Shown here piece after piece: positions 17,556 through 26,599 of a stretch of 64,000 bases of DNA. The translations under genes and the position numbers were made by a program. Below the pieces are notes generated by a model, which was not told the DNA's origin, made no database searches, and worked only from the letters and a program-made list of their open reading frames with translations. Source of the DNA: Nitrospira sp. Lineage in GTDB: Bacteria > Nitrospirota > Nitrospiria > Nitrospirales > Nitrospiraceae. Positions within the stretch are counted from its first letter, which is position 1. Every line of letters begins with the position of its first letter. The stretch lies in NCBI GenBank assembly GCA_031315995.1, contig JALDRG010000013.1, positions 35,190 through 99,189 on the forward strand, read 5' to 3'.

Positions 17556-19070
17556 ATGACGGTGCAAAGCATTCAACAACCGGTTGCCGCCAAGACGATG
17601 GCATCTCCTAGCCAAGGGTTGCTTCAACGTCCCTGTGCCTGCGGAGGGTCGGCGGGACTGAGCGGGGAGTGCGAAGATTGCGCGATCAAGAAGCTCCTGG
17701 GTCAACCACTGCAAAAGAAATGGCAGATCGGTGCGCCGGACGATGAGTACGAGCAGGAAGCAGATCGCGTCGCGGATCAGGTTATGCGTATGCCGGATAC
17801 GTCCGTGCATCATGAGGCAAGATCCTCTTCCAGCATGCCGCTGGTGCAACGAACGGTTGGTGCCGGCCGCGCCGGGGTCGGAGCCGCACCCGCGATCGTT
17901 CACGATGTGCTGTCGTCTCCCGGGCAGCCGCTTGACCAATCGGTGCGGAATTTTTTTGAGCCGCGCTTCGCGCATGACTTCGGCCGCGTGCGGATACATG
18001 CGGATACACAATCCGGAGAGTCGGCGCGTGCCATCGATGCCTTGGCCTATACGAGCGGCCGGGCCATCGTATTCGCTGCCGGTCACTATGCGCCACACAC
18101 CTCATCTGGGCGACGGTTGCTTGCCCATGAGCTGGCACACACCCTGCAGCAAGGCGGACTACAGACGAGTTCACGATTGCAGCGACAATGCGCGACAGGC
18201 TCTGCCTGTGCGGGGCCCATCCCCGGCGATCCCGGAAGGTTCAATGCTTCAGAACACATGGACGAGGAGCCGGATCGAAGCGAGCGCGAACGCGAAAGTC
18301 GAGAAGATCCCGCAGCGGTCACCAGATCCGGGCATGGACGACGAGCTGTCCATCTGGAATCCCTTGCCGCAGCGGAGAGAATGGATCTCTCCGGCGTCTA
18401 CGGGATTTTTGTCGACCTTGATATGTCGCCTGGCAGCGGTGCCACATCCGGCCAATGCCGATCACTGGAGGGCATGGTGCCACGATTCTCCGGCCCCCGT
18501 CATGCCCGCTGTGTGTTCGTCCCTGACGAACTCGAAGTCTCGGCGGGGGAAGCAATGGCGACACCGGCCCCTGATGCGGTGGGGGGATATCCACGCCGGG
18601 ATTGGGTGCAATGGATTCGCGAAATTTTCGCGCATGAAAGTCAACACATTCGATTTGATACCGCGCCCCACCCCGAGGTGGAAGGAGGATCCTGTTCAAG
18701 ATCGACCGCCCTCTATGTCGATTCCACCGGCTATGCCTATGACGTCGATTTCTACCTGAGTGAACTGAGCGCCATCCTGGCGGAGTTCAACCCGATCTTC
18801 GAGTCCGTGAGGCGTCACACCAGATCGGGAGCGTATGGAGAGTTATTGGACAATCTGCGTGACGCCTATGGACCGAACCTGTTGAATCCCCACGAGAGTA
18901 TCTCCGGGATACTGACGGCACTTCGTTGTCATTGTGAATGCGGCGACGTCGACGCGTTGGTCCGCGACACGTTTGTCTTTACCAGTTCGGGTTGGTCGAG
19001 CACGACCCGTGGGGTGTTCGTCGACTTCGTCCAATCGAGATATCCGATTCTTCAGTGGCCGGATACATAG
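17556..19070 (+). CDS. DUF4157 eCIS cargo C with a second HExxH metalloprotease-like domain
   Basis: 504 residues. The leader cysteines are at 27, 29, 39 and 42, identical in position to cargo A, followed by LLGQPLQKKW and DDEYEQEADRVADQV. The DUF4157 core carries HELAH (191-195). The C-terminal domain (about 260-504) contains a second zincin motif, HESQH (360-364), with a glutamate-bearing segment YLSELSAILAEF about 40 residues later that could supply the third zinc ligand (Glu403). The protein therefore has two potential metallopeptidase sites. It starts 12 bases after cargo B. A membrane segment is not evident. A toxic protease function is inferred from architecture. Confidence 0.84.
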   Translation: MTVQSIQQPVAAKTMASPSQGLLQRPCACGGSAGLSGECEDCAIKKLLGQPLQKKWQIGAPDDEYEQEADRVADQVMRMPDTSVHHEARSSSSMPLVQRTVGAGRAGVGAAPAIVHDVLSSPGQPLDQSVRNFFEPRFAHDFGRVRIHADTQSGESARAIDALAYTSGRAIVFAAGHYAPHTSSGRRLLAHELAHTLQQGGLQTSSRLQRQCATGSACAGPIPGDPGRFNASEHMDEEPDRSERERESREDPAAVTRSGHGRRAVHLESLAAAERMDLSGVYGIFVDLDMSPGSGATSGQCRSLEGMVPRFSGPRHARCVFVPDELEVSAGEAMATPAPDAVGGYPRRDWVQWIREIFAHESQHIRFDTAPHPEVEGGSCSRSTALYVDSTGYAYDVDFYLSELSAILAEFNPIFESVRRHTRSGAYGELLDNLRDAYGPNLLNPHESISGILTALRCHCECGDVDALVRDTFVFTSSGWSSTTRGVFVDFVQSRYPILQWPDT

Positions 19071-19149
19071 GGCAGAGCCCGGATGTTCACGAGGGGTGCG
19101 GAGCGAGCATCCCGGTCGGAACAAAGAAGCGGTACAGGGACACGATGAG

Positions 19150-20637
19150 ATGAGAGCCCCACATATTTTGACCTCATCGTACGTCGGGCGAGCCCCTGGT
19201 GGCAGGGCCAGCGGGGTTGTCGGCATGCTGCAACGGCAATGCGCCTGCGGCGAGACGAGCGGCCTGACAGGCAGCTGTCCGGAGTGCGAGAAGACCAAGC
19301 TGCTCGGCCAATCGTTGCAGACTAAGTTGCGCATCAGCGAGCCGGGTGATGCCTATGAACAGGAAGCGGATCGGGTGGCTGAACAGGTGGTGGGGGCGGC
19401 GGGGAGTCGTTCCGGATCAATCGTGCGAGCGTCAATCCATTCGCTCCAGCAGTCGCTAGCGAGAACGCCGGTCCTGCAACGGAACGAGGCAGCCGACACC
19501 ATGCCCATGACCGAAGGCGACAAGCCAAAGGAAGAAGGCAGCCGCTGTCCAAGTTGGCGCTCGGACCCGGAAAGCATTTCGAAGCGGGCAGCGGAATTTT
19601 ACGCGCGGAATCATATGACACCGACATCGCCGGGCAAAGTCGAGCGAATCCAATGCGAGCCGCCGATATCCAACGGCAACTATGGCTGCTATGTGCATCT
19701 GAGCGACGGGATTGTGCTGCGGGTGATCGTGCGTGAATCGGACATCATTGTCGGCACGGGCCCCGGGCCGATCACCACGTTGCACCCGCCGGCCGCAACG
19801 CCCCTGTGTTTTTACGAGTATGCCTGTCCAGCCGGAGACTTGGTATTGACCGTAAAAGAGTGCAAGAGCGCGAAGCCTCCGGCGCCGGCAGGGCCGACGC
19901 TGGTCGGCCGGCGGCATGCCGCGCCCGGTGCCGCTGGATCGGTCGTCGCGCCGCCGATCGTACACGAGGTGCTCGCGTCATCAGGCCGACCGCTGGACGT
20001 GTCTACCCGCGGATTCTTCGAGGCCCGCTTCGGTCATGATTTCGGCCACGTGCGCATCCACTCGGATGCCCAGGCGTCGGAGTCGGCGCGTCGTGTCAAC
20101 GCGTTGGCGTATACCGTGGGGCGAGACATTGTGTTCGGCGCAGGGCAATTCGATCCCCATACGCAACCCGGGCGGAAGCTCTTGGCACACGAACTGACCC
20201 ACGTCGTGCAAGGAGGCGGGGCTGAAGCACGGGAACCGATGGTGCAGAAAAAAGCCGACCTATCGACGACCGCCAAGGCGAATGTGAAGCAAGGAGAACT
20301 TGAGACGGAGCCGGTGCCTCCCGTCGACTGCGCCCGTGAGATCACGCCCGCGCACAACTGCTTTGCGTTGATCGGCGACATGATCGAGATCCAGGCCGAC
20401 ATGCGCGAGAACAACCAATGGCTGGAGCGGTACCGGAACGGGGACATACCTTGGGATGCCGATGCGTACACGGCGCGTGCACGACACCAAGGAGATCTTC
20501 GAGACCGATACCAGGCCAAGGAACGGATTCGAGCGGCCTGCTGCGACCAACACCAAGTACCGGGGGAAGCACCGACGGCAGCGCCCTCTCCGACACCGGC
20601 ACCCGTGCCATCTCCGCCGAGCGAAGGCTCCCTGTGA
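19150..20637 (+). CDS. DUF4157 eCIS cargo D, with a domain inserted between leader and core
   Basis: 495 residues. The leader cysteines are 31, 33, 43 and 46, then LLGQSLQTKL and GDAYEQEADRVAEQV. Unlike the paralogues, about 150 residues of unknown fold (around 115-255, with several cysteines) separate the leader from the DUF4157 core, whose HELTH motif is at 347-351. The remaining 140 residues are helical (AHNCFALIGDMIEIQADM) and end in a Pro-Ser-rich tail. The variable domain here is therefore internal rather than C-terminal. The start at 19150 gives a leader like those of the other copies; a longer frame would overlap cargo C by more than 130 bases. Confidence 0.8.
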   Translation: MRAPHILTSSYVGRAPGGRASGVVGMLQRQCACGETSGLTGSCPECEKTKLLGQSLQTKLRISEPGDAYEQEADRVAEQVVGAAGSRSGSIVRASIHSLQQSLARTPVLQRNEAADTMPMTEGDKPKEEGSRCPSWRSDPESISKRAAEFYARNHMTPTSPGKVERIQCEPPISNGNYGCYVHLSDGIVLRVIVRESDIIVGTGPGPITTLHPPAATPLCFYEYACPAGDLVLTVKECKSAKPPAPAGPTLVGRRHAAPGAAGSVVAPPIVHEVLASSGRPLDVSTRGFFEARFGHDFGHVRIHSDAQASESARRVNALAYTVGRDIVFGAGQFDPHTQPGRKLLAHELTHVVQGGGAEAREPMVQKKADLSTTAKANVKQGELETEPVPPVDCAREITPAHNCFALIGDMIEIQADMRENNQWLERYRNGDIPWDADAYTARARHQGDLRDRYQAKERIRAACCDQHQVPGEAPTAAPSPTPAPVPSPPSEGSL

Positions 20638-20696
20638 CAGGGGCTGTGCGTTGTCTGCGCGGCGCATGAAGCCGAGACACGAGGAGTGAAACGAGC

Positions 20697-21347
20697 ATGA
20701 CGTCATTCTCGGGCTCTCCCAAACTTCTCAAAGGCGGCATCGTGCTGATCGATCCGTCTACGGCACAGGTGCAGCGAATCATCGCGCTGCAATACAACCC
20801 GGAGTCGTTGAGCCGGACGCTGCAAGTTCAGGGGGCCGGCGAGGGAGGCGATCGCTCGGAGGCGTTGCGGTTGAAAGGCCCGGCCATGGAGACGATCAAG
20901 CTCGAGGCCGAAATCGATGCGACAGACGACATGGAGCTGGGCCAGGCCACCGTTGCCGACGTCGGGATTGCGCCCCAATTGGCGGCCCTGGAAACCCTGC
21001 TCTATCCAAGCAGCGGGCAACTGATGGCTAATCATATGTTGTCGAGCCTCGGGACCCTTGAGATCCTGCCGATGGAGACGGCGTTGACCCTGTTCGTCTT
21101 CGGCCAGAGCCGTGTCCTTCCGGTCCGATTGACCGATTTCAGCGTGACCGAGGAGGCGTTCGATCCCAGTTTGAATCCCATTCGCGCCAAGGTCAGCATC
21201 GGCATGCGGGTGCTGACGATCGACGATGTGGGCTTCACGCATAAAGCCGGGAGCCTGTTCATGAGTTACCTGCAGCACAAGGAAGGGCTCCGTGCCAGAG
21301 CCCAGGGCGGTACGTTGGGCACATTGGGTCTGACGGGGATACCCTGA
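20697..21347 (+). CDS. eCIS tube/baseplate adaptor, Pvc7 N-terminal domain type
   Basis: A 216-residue protein matching the CIS tube-protein N-terminal domain of Afp7/Pvc7: KLLKGGIVLIDP, ALQYNPESLSRTLQVQG, and PVRLTDFSVTEEAFDPSLNP. In PVC particles this protein joins the tube to the hub and carries a C-terminal LysM domain; here the LysM part is encoded by the next gene. GAGGAG precedes the ATG. It resumes the structural genes after the cargo island. Confidence 0.9.
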   Translation: MTSFSGSPKLLKGGIVLIDPSTAQVQRIIALQYNPESLSRTLQVQGAGEGGDRSEALRLKGPAMETIKLEAEIDATDDMELGQATVADVGIAPQLAALETLLYPSSGQLMANHMLSSLGTLEILPMETALTLFVFGQSRVLPVRLTDFSVTEEAFDPSLNPIRAKVSIGMRVLTIDDVGFTHKAGSLFMSYLQHKEGLRARAQGGTLGTLGLTGIP

Positions 21348-21422
21348 TCGGCGTCACGAGCGTCAATCATCATGCCTCGTCGGAGCGAGCGACAGCGAAG
21401 GGCATTCACCACGGAGTTCAGT

Positions 21423-21782
21423 ATGATCAACCCATTTCAAGCGTTACTGGATAGCGCCCTCAAGCCGAGTCAGTTTCCTCCCACCAGTCGGTACTACGGG
21501 GTGAACACCACCGCGCATAAGACAAGCGAGGGAAAGGAGGTGGTCTGCCTCCTTCGGCGGTTCGTGCCGTCCAGTGAGCAGGTCACGGTGGTACAGGAAC
21601 ACCGGGTGACATCGGGGGAACGACTCGATCATCTCAGCGCGCAGTATCTCGGCGACCCTGAACAGTACTGGCGCCTCTGTGATGCGAACGACACGATTCG
21701 TCCGGATGAGTTGGTCGAGCATCCCGGCAGCGTGGTGAACATTGCGTTGCCGAACGGTATGACAGGAGTCCCCGGTGCTTAA
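21423..21782 (+). CDS. LysM-domain baseplate protein (C-terminal part of Pvc7 / xkdP-like)
   Basis: 119 residues. A short N-terminal region is followed by a LysM-like domain (HRVTSGERLDHLSAQYLGDPEQYWRLCDAN) of the type found in phage tail proteins that bind the spike-hub. The ATG at 21423 has CGGAG upstream; a longer frame from 21372 adds a basic stretch with no family support. Together with the upstream gene it appears to be a split Pvc7. Confidence 0.85.
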   Translation: MINPFQALLDSALKPSQFPPTSRYYGVNTTAHKTSEGKEVVCLLRRFVPSSEQVTVVQEHRVTSGERLDHLSAQYLGDPEQYWRLCDANDTIRPDELVEHPGSVVNIALPNGMTGVPGA

Positions 21783-22899
21783 GGGCATCCATCTCACGTT
21801 GCTGGCGGGTCCGGTCCTGCCGTTTCCGGTGCCCCAGGCCGTGCTGGAGGCGCTGACGGACGTGCAGGTGACCAGCACGACCGGATCCCCCGGAGGATTT
21901 CAATTGACGTTTTCGATTCACAACAAGTCGGCGCTTCAGCAGGCCTTCCTCGTGGCGGCGACACGAACACCGTTGATGCGTGTGATTCTGGTCGCCACGA
22001 TTAACTTCATTCCTCACGTGCTGATGGATGGGGTCCTGACGAACCAAGAGATTTCTTCCGGAGATCAACCGGGACAATCCACGCTCACGATGACCGGTGA
22101 AGACCTGACCAAGGTGATGGATCTACAGATGTTGGATGGGCTGCCCTATCCCGCGACGCCGGTGAATCTTCGGGTGACCGCCATCCTGGCCAAGTACGCG
22201 GTCTTCGGCATGATTCCACTGGTGATTCCGCCGATCGGGTTTGATGTGCCTATTCCGACGATGCGGATCCCTTCGCAGCAAGGCACGGACTTGCACTATG
22301 TTCTGCAGTTGGCTGAGGAGGCCGGATATGTCTTTCACATCGAGCCAGGCCCGGTTCCCGGTACGAATACGGCCTATTGGGGTCCCCAAATCAAAGTGGG
22401 CGTGCCTCAGCCGGCTCTCAACGTCGATATGGACGCAGATCGCAATGTGGAGTCGCTCAGCTTTCGCTTCAACTCGGCGCAGACGGAGCTCCCGGTCGTC
22501 ATGATTCATAACGCCTTGACCAAAGTGCCGATCCCCATTCCCATCCCCAACATCAATCCGCTGCAACCTCCGTTGGGATTGATCGGACCGCCGATCACGA
22601 GAGTCTCGCTCCTGAAGGCGACCGGGAAACTCTCCGTGCCACAGGCGCTGAACCAAGGACTGCGTGAATCCGGAGAGTCGCTGGATGCGGTGACGGGCAG
22701 CGGATCACTCGATGTGTCGAGGTACGGCCGACTCTTGAAGGCGCGGGGCTTGGTGGGGGTTCGTGGCGCGGGGTTGGCCTTCGACGGCCTGTACTACGTG
22801 GACAGTGTCACGACCACGATCAAACGCGGAGAGTGTAAGCAGAGCTTCCAGTTGACGCGAAACGGACTTGTATCCATCACACCCATGGTGCCGGTATGA
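21775..22899 (+). CDS. eCIS hub protein, gp27/phage late control D-like (N-terminal half of a VgrG)
   Basis: A 374-residue hub protein corresponding to the gp27-like part of VgrG/Pvc8, with an early beta barrel (GGFQLTFSIHNKSALQQ, GVLTNQEISSGDQPGQSTL) and a helical YVLQLAEEAGYVF segment typical of gpD proteins. It starts at GTG 21775 and overlaps the LysM gene by 8 bases. The gp5-like half follows as a separate gene overlapping by 4 bases. The hub trimer anchors the spike and baseplate wedges. Confidence 0.9.
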   Translation: MLKGIHLTLLAGPVLPFPVPQAVLEALTDVQVTSTTGSPGGFQLTFSIHNKSALQQAFLVAATRTPLMRVILVATINFIPHVLMDGVLTNQEISSGDQPGQSTLTMTGEDLTKVMDLQMLDGLPYPATPVNLRVTAILAKYAVFGMIPLVIPPIGFDVPIPTMRIPSQQGTDLHYVLQLAEEAGYVFHIEPGPVPGTNTAYWGPQIKVGVPQPALNVDMDADRNVESLSFRFNSAQTELPVVMIHNALTKVPIPIPIPNINPLQPPLGLIGPPITRVSLLKATGKLSVPQALNQGLRESGESLDAVTGSGSLDVSRYGRLLKARGLVGVRGAGLAFDGLYYVDSVTTTIKRGECKQSFQLTRNGLVSITPMVPV

Positions 22900-23411
22900 G
22901 TGAGACGCAACAGTATTACGGAAAATATCGTGGCACGGTGTTGAACAACATCGATCCGATGCAAATGGGCCGTCTGCAGGTGCAGGTGCCCGATGTGGCC
23001 GGGCTGATCCCAACCTCCTGGGCCATGCCCTGTTTTCCCGCGAGCGGAAAGCAAATGGGCGCCTATCTGCTGCCGCAAATCGGAGCGGGGGTCTGGGTCG
23101 AGTTCGAACAGGGCAACGTCGACTATCCAATTTGGAGCGGCTGCTGGTACGGCAGCGCGGCGGAAGTTCCTGTCCTGGGTCTCGCCGGGATTCCGGTGAG
23201 CCCGAACATGATCCTTCAAACGGCGGCGCAAAACGCGATCGTGATCAGCGATGTGCCGGGCCCCACGGGCGGCATCATGCTGAAGAGCGCGACCGGCGTG
23301 ACGCTCATCGTGAACGACACAGGCATCTATATTCAAAACGGCAAGGGGGCGATGATCACGCTCGTCGGTCCAGCCGTGACGATCAACAACGGCGCGCTCA
23401 CGATTGTGTGA
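22896..23411 (+). CDS. eCIS spike protein, gp5/gpV OB-fold (C-terminal half of a VgrG)
   Basis: 171 residues. An OB-fold domain (YYGKYRGTVLNNIDPMQMGRLQVQVPDV, given here only by its ends at residues 7-35) is followed by the conserved GAGVWVEFEQGNVDYPIWSG region and a short beta-repeat tail (GGIMLKSATGVTLIVND) that would wind into the trimeric spike. No lysozyme domain is inserted. It is coupled to the hub gene by ATGA. Confidence 0.92.
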   Translation: MSETQQYYGKYRGTVLNNIDPMQMGRLQVQVPDVAGLIPTSWAMPCFPASGKQMGAYLLPQIGAGVWVEFEQGNVDYPIWSGCWYGSAAEVPVLGLAGIPVSPNMILQTAAQNAIVISDVPGPTGGIMLKSATGVTLIVNDTGIYIQNGKGAMITLVGPAVTINNGALTIV

Positions 23412-23460
23412 GGCAGGTTTACGGCTCGAGGGTGATGTCGTACTTGGAGAGGAGGGGACC

Positions 23461-23784
23461 ATGCCAGGATTCTTGCTTCATCTCGGTGCCACGGTCATGT
23501 GCAGTCACGCCGGTCAGGCGACCCCGACCTCGCCGAATCCGCGCGTGTTGGTGAGTGGCCAACCGACGGTCGCGTTGACCAGCGTGTATGCGGTGGCCGG
23601 CTGTACGTTGCCGCCTCCGCCGGCCGCCAACGGACCCTGTGTCACTGCGCAGTACGTGACGGCGGCTACCCGTGTGTCCAGCAGCGGCCAGCCGCTGTTA
23701 CTCATCGATAGCCAGGCGATCTGTGTTCCATCAGGAACGCCACTGCTTGCCACGGTGACGCAAACCAGAGTGACGGGGGTTTGA
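23461..23784 (+). CDS. PAAR-like spike-tip protein
   Basis: A 107-residue protein of the PAAR-like type. MPGFLLHLGATVMCSHAG opens it, and further cysteines and a histidine in CTLPPPPAANGPC and DSQAICVPSG could bind the metal at the spike apex. It sharpens the spike made by the preceding gene. GGAGGGG lies just before the ATG at 23461, which is preferred to an upstream in-frame ATG. Confidence 0.85.
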   Translation: MPGFLLHLGATVMCSHAGQATPTSPNPRVLVSGQPTVALTSVYAVAGCTLPPPPAANGPCVTAQYVTAATRVSSSGQPLLLIDSQAICVPSGTPLLATVTQTRVTGV

Positions 23785-23789
23785 CGAGG

Positions 23790-24152
23790 ATGCAGGTAGA
23801 TTTTCCCTATCATTTCGACGGACGTGGGCGGACCGCCGGGACGGACGAGACCGACCATATCCGGGACTTGATCTATCAAGTGCTGTTCACCAACCCAGGT
23901 GAACGGGTGATGCGACCGGACTTCGGCAGCGGCTTGCTCCAATTGGTGTTTGCGCCCAATAGCGACGTCTTGGCGGCCACGACTCAGGTGCTCGTGCAGA
24001 GCGCGCTCCAACGGTGGCTGGGTGAGCTGATCATGGTCGAGGGCGTGGCTGTGGAGGCGGTCGAGGCGGCCTTGCGGGTCACCGTGCGATATGTGGTGCG
24101 CCGCGGCGGGAACCGCGTCACGGAGACCTTTGTGCAGGGAGGCATCACATGA
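23790..24152 (+). CDS. Baseplate wedge protein, gp25/gpW-like lysozyme-fold
   Basis: 120 residues of the gp25 family (Pvc9/Pvc10-like): ETDHIRDLIYQVLFTNPGERVMRPDFGSGL is the family core (residues 21-50), followed by a helix and two strands. gp25 proteins initiate sheath assembly at the baseplate. The ATG at 23790 was chosen; a TTG three codons earlier that overlaps the PAAR stop is an alternative. Confidence 0.92.
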   Translation: MQVDFPYHFDGRGRTAGTDETDHIRDLIYQVLFTNPGERVMRPDFGSGLLQLVFAPNSDVLAATTQVLVQSALQRWLGELIMVEGVAVEAVEAALRVTVRYVVRRGGNRVTETFVQGGIT

Positions 24153-26599
24153 CCTATTCCTGCTGCGACGAGTTGCGGCGCCAGGCTGTGCGCGATCATC
24201 CGACCCTGAACGGCATCGACTATCTTGAAGTCCTTGACCGTACCGCACCCACCGAGGCCGAGCGGCAGCACAAGTTGGAGGTGCATTTCGTCAAACCGTT
24301 GGGCGCGCTGACGCTCACGCCGGACAACATTCGGATCGAAGGCGGTGAACGCATCACCACCATTCATGTGCTCGGGGTCGGAGTCGGATCCGATCCGAAT
24401 GTGTTGACGGTCAAAGTCGATCAGAGGGGAGACTTCTCCCTCTATACCTTGCGGCTGGTGACGGGGGCGGCGAACGACCCGATACCGCCCGGCATCGACC
24501 CACAATTGGCCGCGGTCGAGTTTTCCTTCAAGGTGGAGTGTCCGAGCCCGTTCGACTGTGCGCCGCAACATCTCTGTCCGCCGGAACCCGTTCCCACGCC
24601 CGATATCGATTATCTGGTGAAGGATTATGCCGGCTTCCGTCGTCTCATGCTCGACCGTATGGCGGTCCTCATGCCGCAGTGGACAGAACGGAACCCGGCG
24701 GATCTTGGCGTCATGCTGGTGGAAGCGTTGGCCTATACCGCCGACCAGTTGAGTTATCAGCAAGACGCTGTCGCGACGGAGGCCTACCTCGGAACTGCGC
24801 GTCAACGGATCTCCGTACGCCGTCACGCGCGCCTCATGGATTACATGATCAGCGAGGGGTGTAACGCCAGAGCCTGGGTGCAGGTGCAGGTGTCCGCCGA
24901 TGTCATCCGGGTTGATGTCAACGATCCTGCGATTCCGATCGGGACGAAGCTGACGACGCAGATCACCGGCCAGACCACCTTGATCGCCGACGATCCACGG
25001 ATCTACGAGCAGGCGGACATCGTGTTCGAAACTATGGAACCGCTGCACTCGTTGTATGCCGATCACAATGAGTTGCGCTTCTATACCTGGAGTGACCAGC
25101 GTTGTTGCCTGTCGAAGGGTGCCCTGTCGGCCACGCTCGCGGGACATCATCCCGCTCTCACGCAAGGAACCATTCTGATCTTTGAAGAAATCGTCGGTGC
25201 GCAGACCGGTGATGAGTCCGATGCCGATCCCGCACGTCGCCAGGTAGTGAGGCTAGCCGGCGATGCTGTGCCGTCGACCGACCCGGTGACCGGCGTCGAT
25301 GTGACGGAGATCAGATGGCACGACGGGGATGCGCTCCTGTTTCCACTGTGCCTGTCCGCGTCCACGGCAAATGGATATCGCGACCCGGTCACCGTGGCGC
25401 GCGGCAATGTCGTCTTGGCCGATCACGGCCTCACGCGCGATCGCGAAGCGCTCGGCGCAGTGCCGGAATCGTTTTTATCGATGCCGCCGCAGCGCGGCAC
25501 TGATTTTTGCACCAGAGGGGTGCGTCAACCGCTTCCGCCACGGTTTCGCCCTCGGTTGACGAATGTTCCGCTGACCCATGCTGCTCCGGCGCCTGATCAC
25601 GCGCAAGCTGCTCGAACGGCCCTGCAGTGGTCGCTGCGGGATGTGCAACCGGCGGTGTCATTGACTGATTCTGAAGGAGTGATGTGGACGGCCCGTCGCG
25701 ATCTGCTCAATAGCGATGCCGGCGCCGAGGAGTATGTGGTCGAGATCGACAATCACGGCGCGGGAACGATTCGATTCGGTGATGATGTGCACGGACGACG
25801 GCCGGAATCGGGCACGGAATTCACCGCCACGTATCGTGTCGGCAATGGCCGCGCGGGAAACATCGGAGCTGAGTCATTGGTGCACATTGCGCTGAACGTG
25901 CCGGAGATCTTGGAGATTCGGAACCCGTTGCCGGCCATCGGCGGGGAAGAGGCGGAATCGTTGGAGGACGTTCGGCAGCGCGCACCGGTGGCCTATCGCG
26001 TGCAGGAGCGTGCCGTCACCCCGGCGGATTACGCGGAGGTGACCGAACGTCATGCCGATGTACAACGTGCCGCGGCGACGTTTCGCTGGACGGGGAGTTG
26101 GCACACAGCGTTCCTCACTGTGGACCGTCGCACGGGCGCCGCGTTGTCTGATGAGTTCGAGACCGATATTCGGGAACACGTCGAGCGGTATCGCATGGCC
26201 GGTCATGACCTGGAGGTCGATGAACCGAAATTCGTGTCGTTGGAAATCGACCTGCATGTGTGTGTGGCGGACGAACATTTCCGGAGTGACGTCGAAGGGG
26301 AACTGTTCGAGATATTCAGCAATCGAGATTTGCCCGACGGGCGGCGCGGCTTGTTCCATCCGGACAACTTGACCTTTGGACAACCGGTGTATCTCAGCGC
26401 GATCTATGCGGCGGCACATCAAGTGACCGGCGTGGAGTCGGTGGAGGTGCGTACCTTTCAGCGACAGGGCGTGCCGGAGAGCATGGCCTTGGACAGTGGA
26501 CGCCTTGAACTCGGGCCGCTGGAAATCGCGCGCCTGGACAACGACCGTAACTTCATCGAACACGGCCGCCTGACGATCACCCTTGGAGGCGGAAAATGA
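24149..26599 (+). CDS. Baseplate J/gp6-like protein (Pvc11-like)
   Basis: An 816-residue baseplate wedge protein. It has a helical segment WTERNPADLGVMLVEALAYT with YTADQLSYQQD, the hallmark of the putative baseplate-assembly family, then GYRDP and GTIRFGDDVHGRRP strand-rich parts, and a baseplate-J C-terminal domain (RVQERAVTPADYAEVTERH; HPDNLTFGQPVYLSAIYAA). It overlaps the gp25 gene by ATGA. It would form the inner wedge with the next protein. Confidence 0.92.
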   Translation: MTYSCCDELRRQAVRDHPTLNGIDYLEVLDRTAPTEAERQHKLEVHFVKPLGALTLTPDNIRIEGGERITTIHVLGVGVGSDPNVLTVKVDQRGDFSLYTLRLVTGAANDPIPPGIDPQLAAVEFSFKVECPSPFDCAPQHLCPPEPVPTPDIDYLVKDYAGFRRLMLDRMAVLMPQWTERNPADLGVMLVEALAYTADQLSYQQDAVATEAYLGTARQRISVRRHARLMDYMISEGCNARAWVQVQVSADVIRVDVNDPAIPIGTKLTTQITGQTTLIADDPRIYEQADIVFETMEPLHSLYADHNELRFYTWSDQRCCLSKGALSATLAGHHPALTQGTILIFEEIVGAQTGDESDADPARRQVVRLAGDAVPSTDPVTGVDVTEIRWHDGDALLFPLCLSASTANGYRDPVTVARGNVVLADHGLTRDREALGAVPESFLSMPPQRGTDFCTRGVRQPLPPRFRPRLTNVPLTHAAPAPDHAQAARTALQWSLRDVQPAVSLTDSEGVMWTARRDLLNSDAGAEEYVVEIDNHGAGTIRFGDDVHGRRPESGTEFTATYRVGNGRAGNIGAESLVHIALNVPEILEIRNPLPAIGGEEAESLEDVRQRAPVAYRVQERAVTPADYAEVTERHADVQRAAATFRWTGSWHTAFLTVDRRTGAALSDEFETDIREHVERYRMAGHDLEVDEPKFVSLEIDLHVCVADEHFRSDVEGELFEIFSNRDLPDGRRGLFHPDNLTFGQPVYLSAIYAAAHQVTGVESVEVRTFQRQGVPESMALDSGRLELGPLEIARLDNDRNFIEHGRLTITLGGGK

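Noticed and set aside
13780..20637. Cargo genes as tandem duplications by mobile elements
   Set aside because: No transposase, terminal inverted repeats or target-site duplications flank the genes. The shared parts have diverged at the DNA level.
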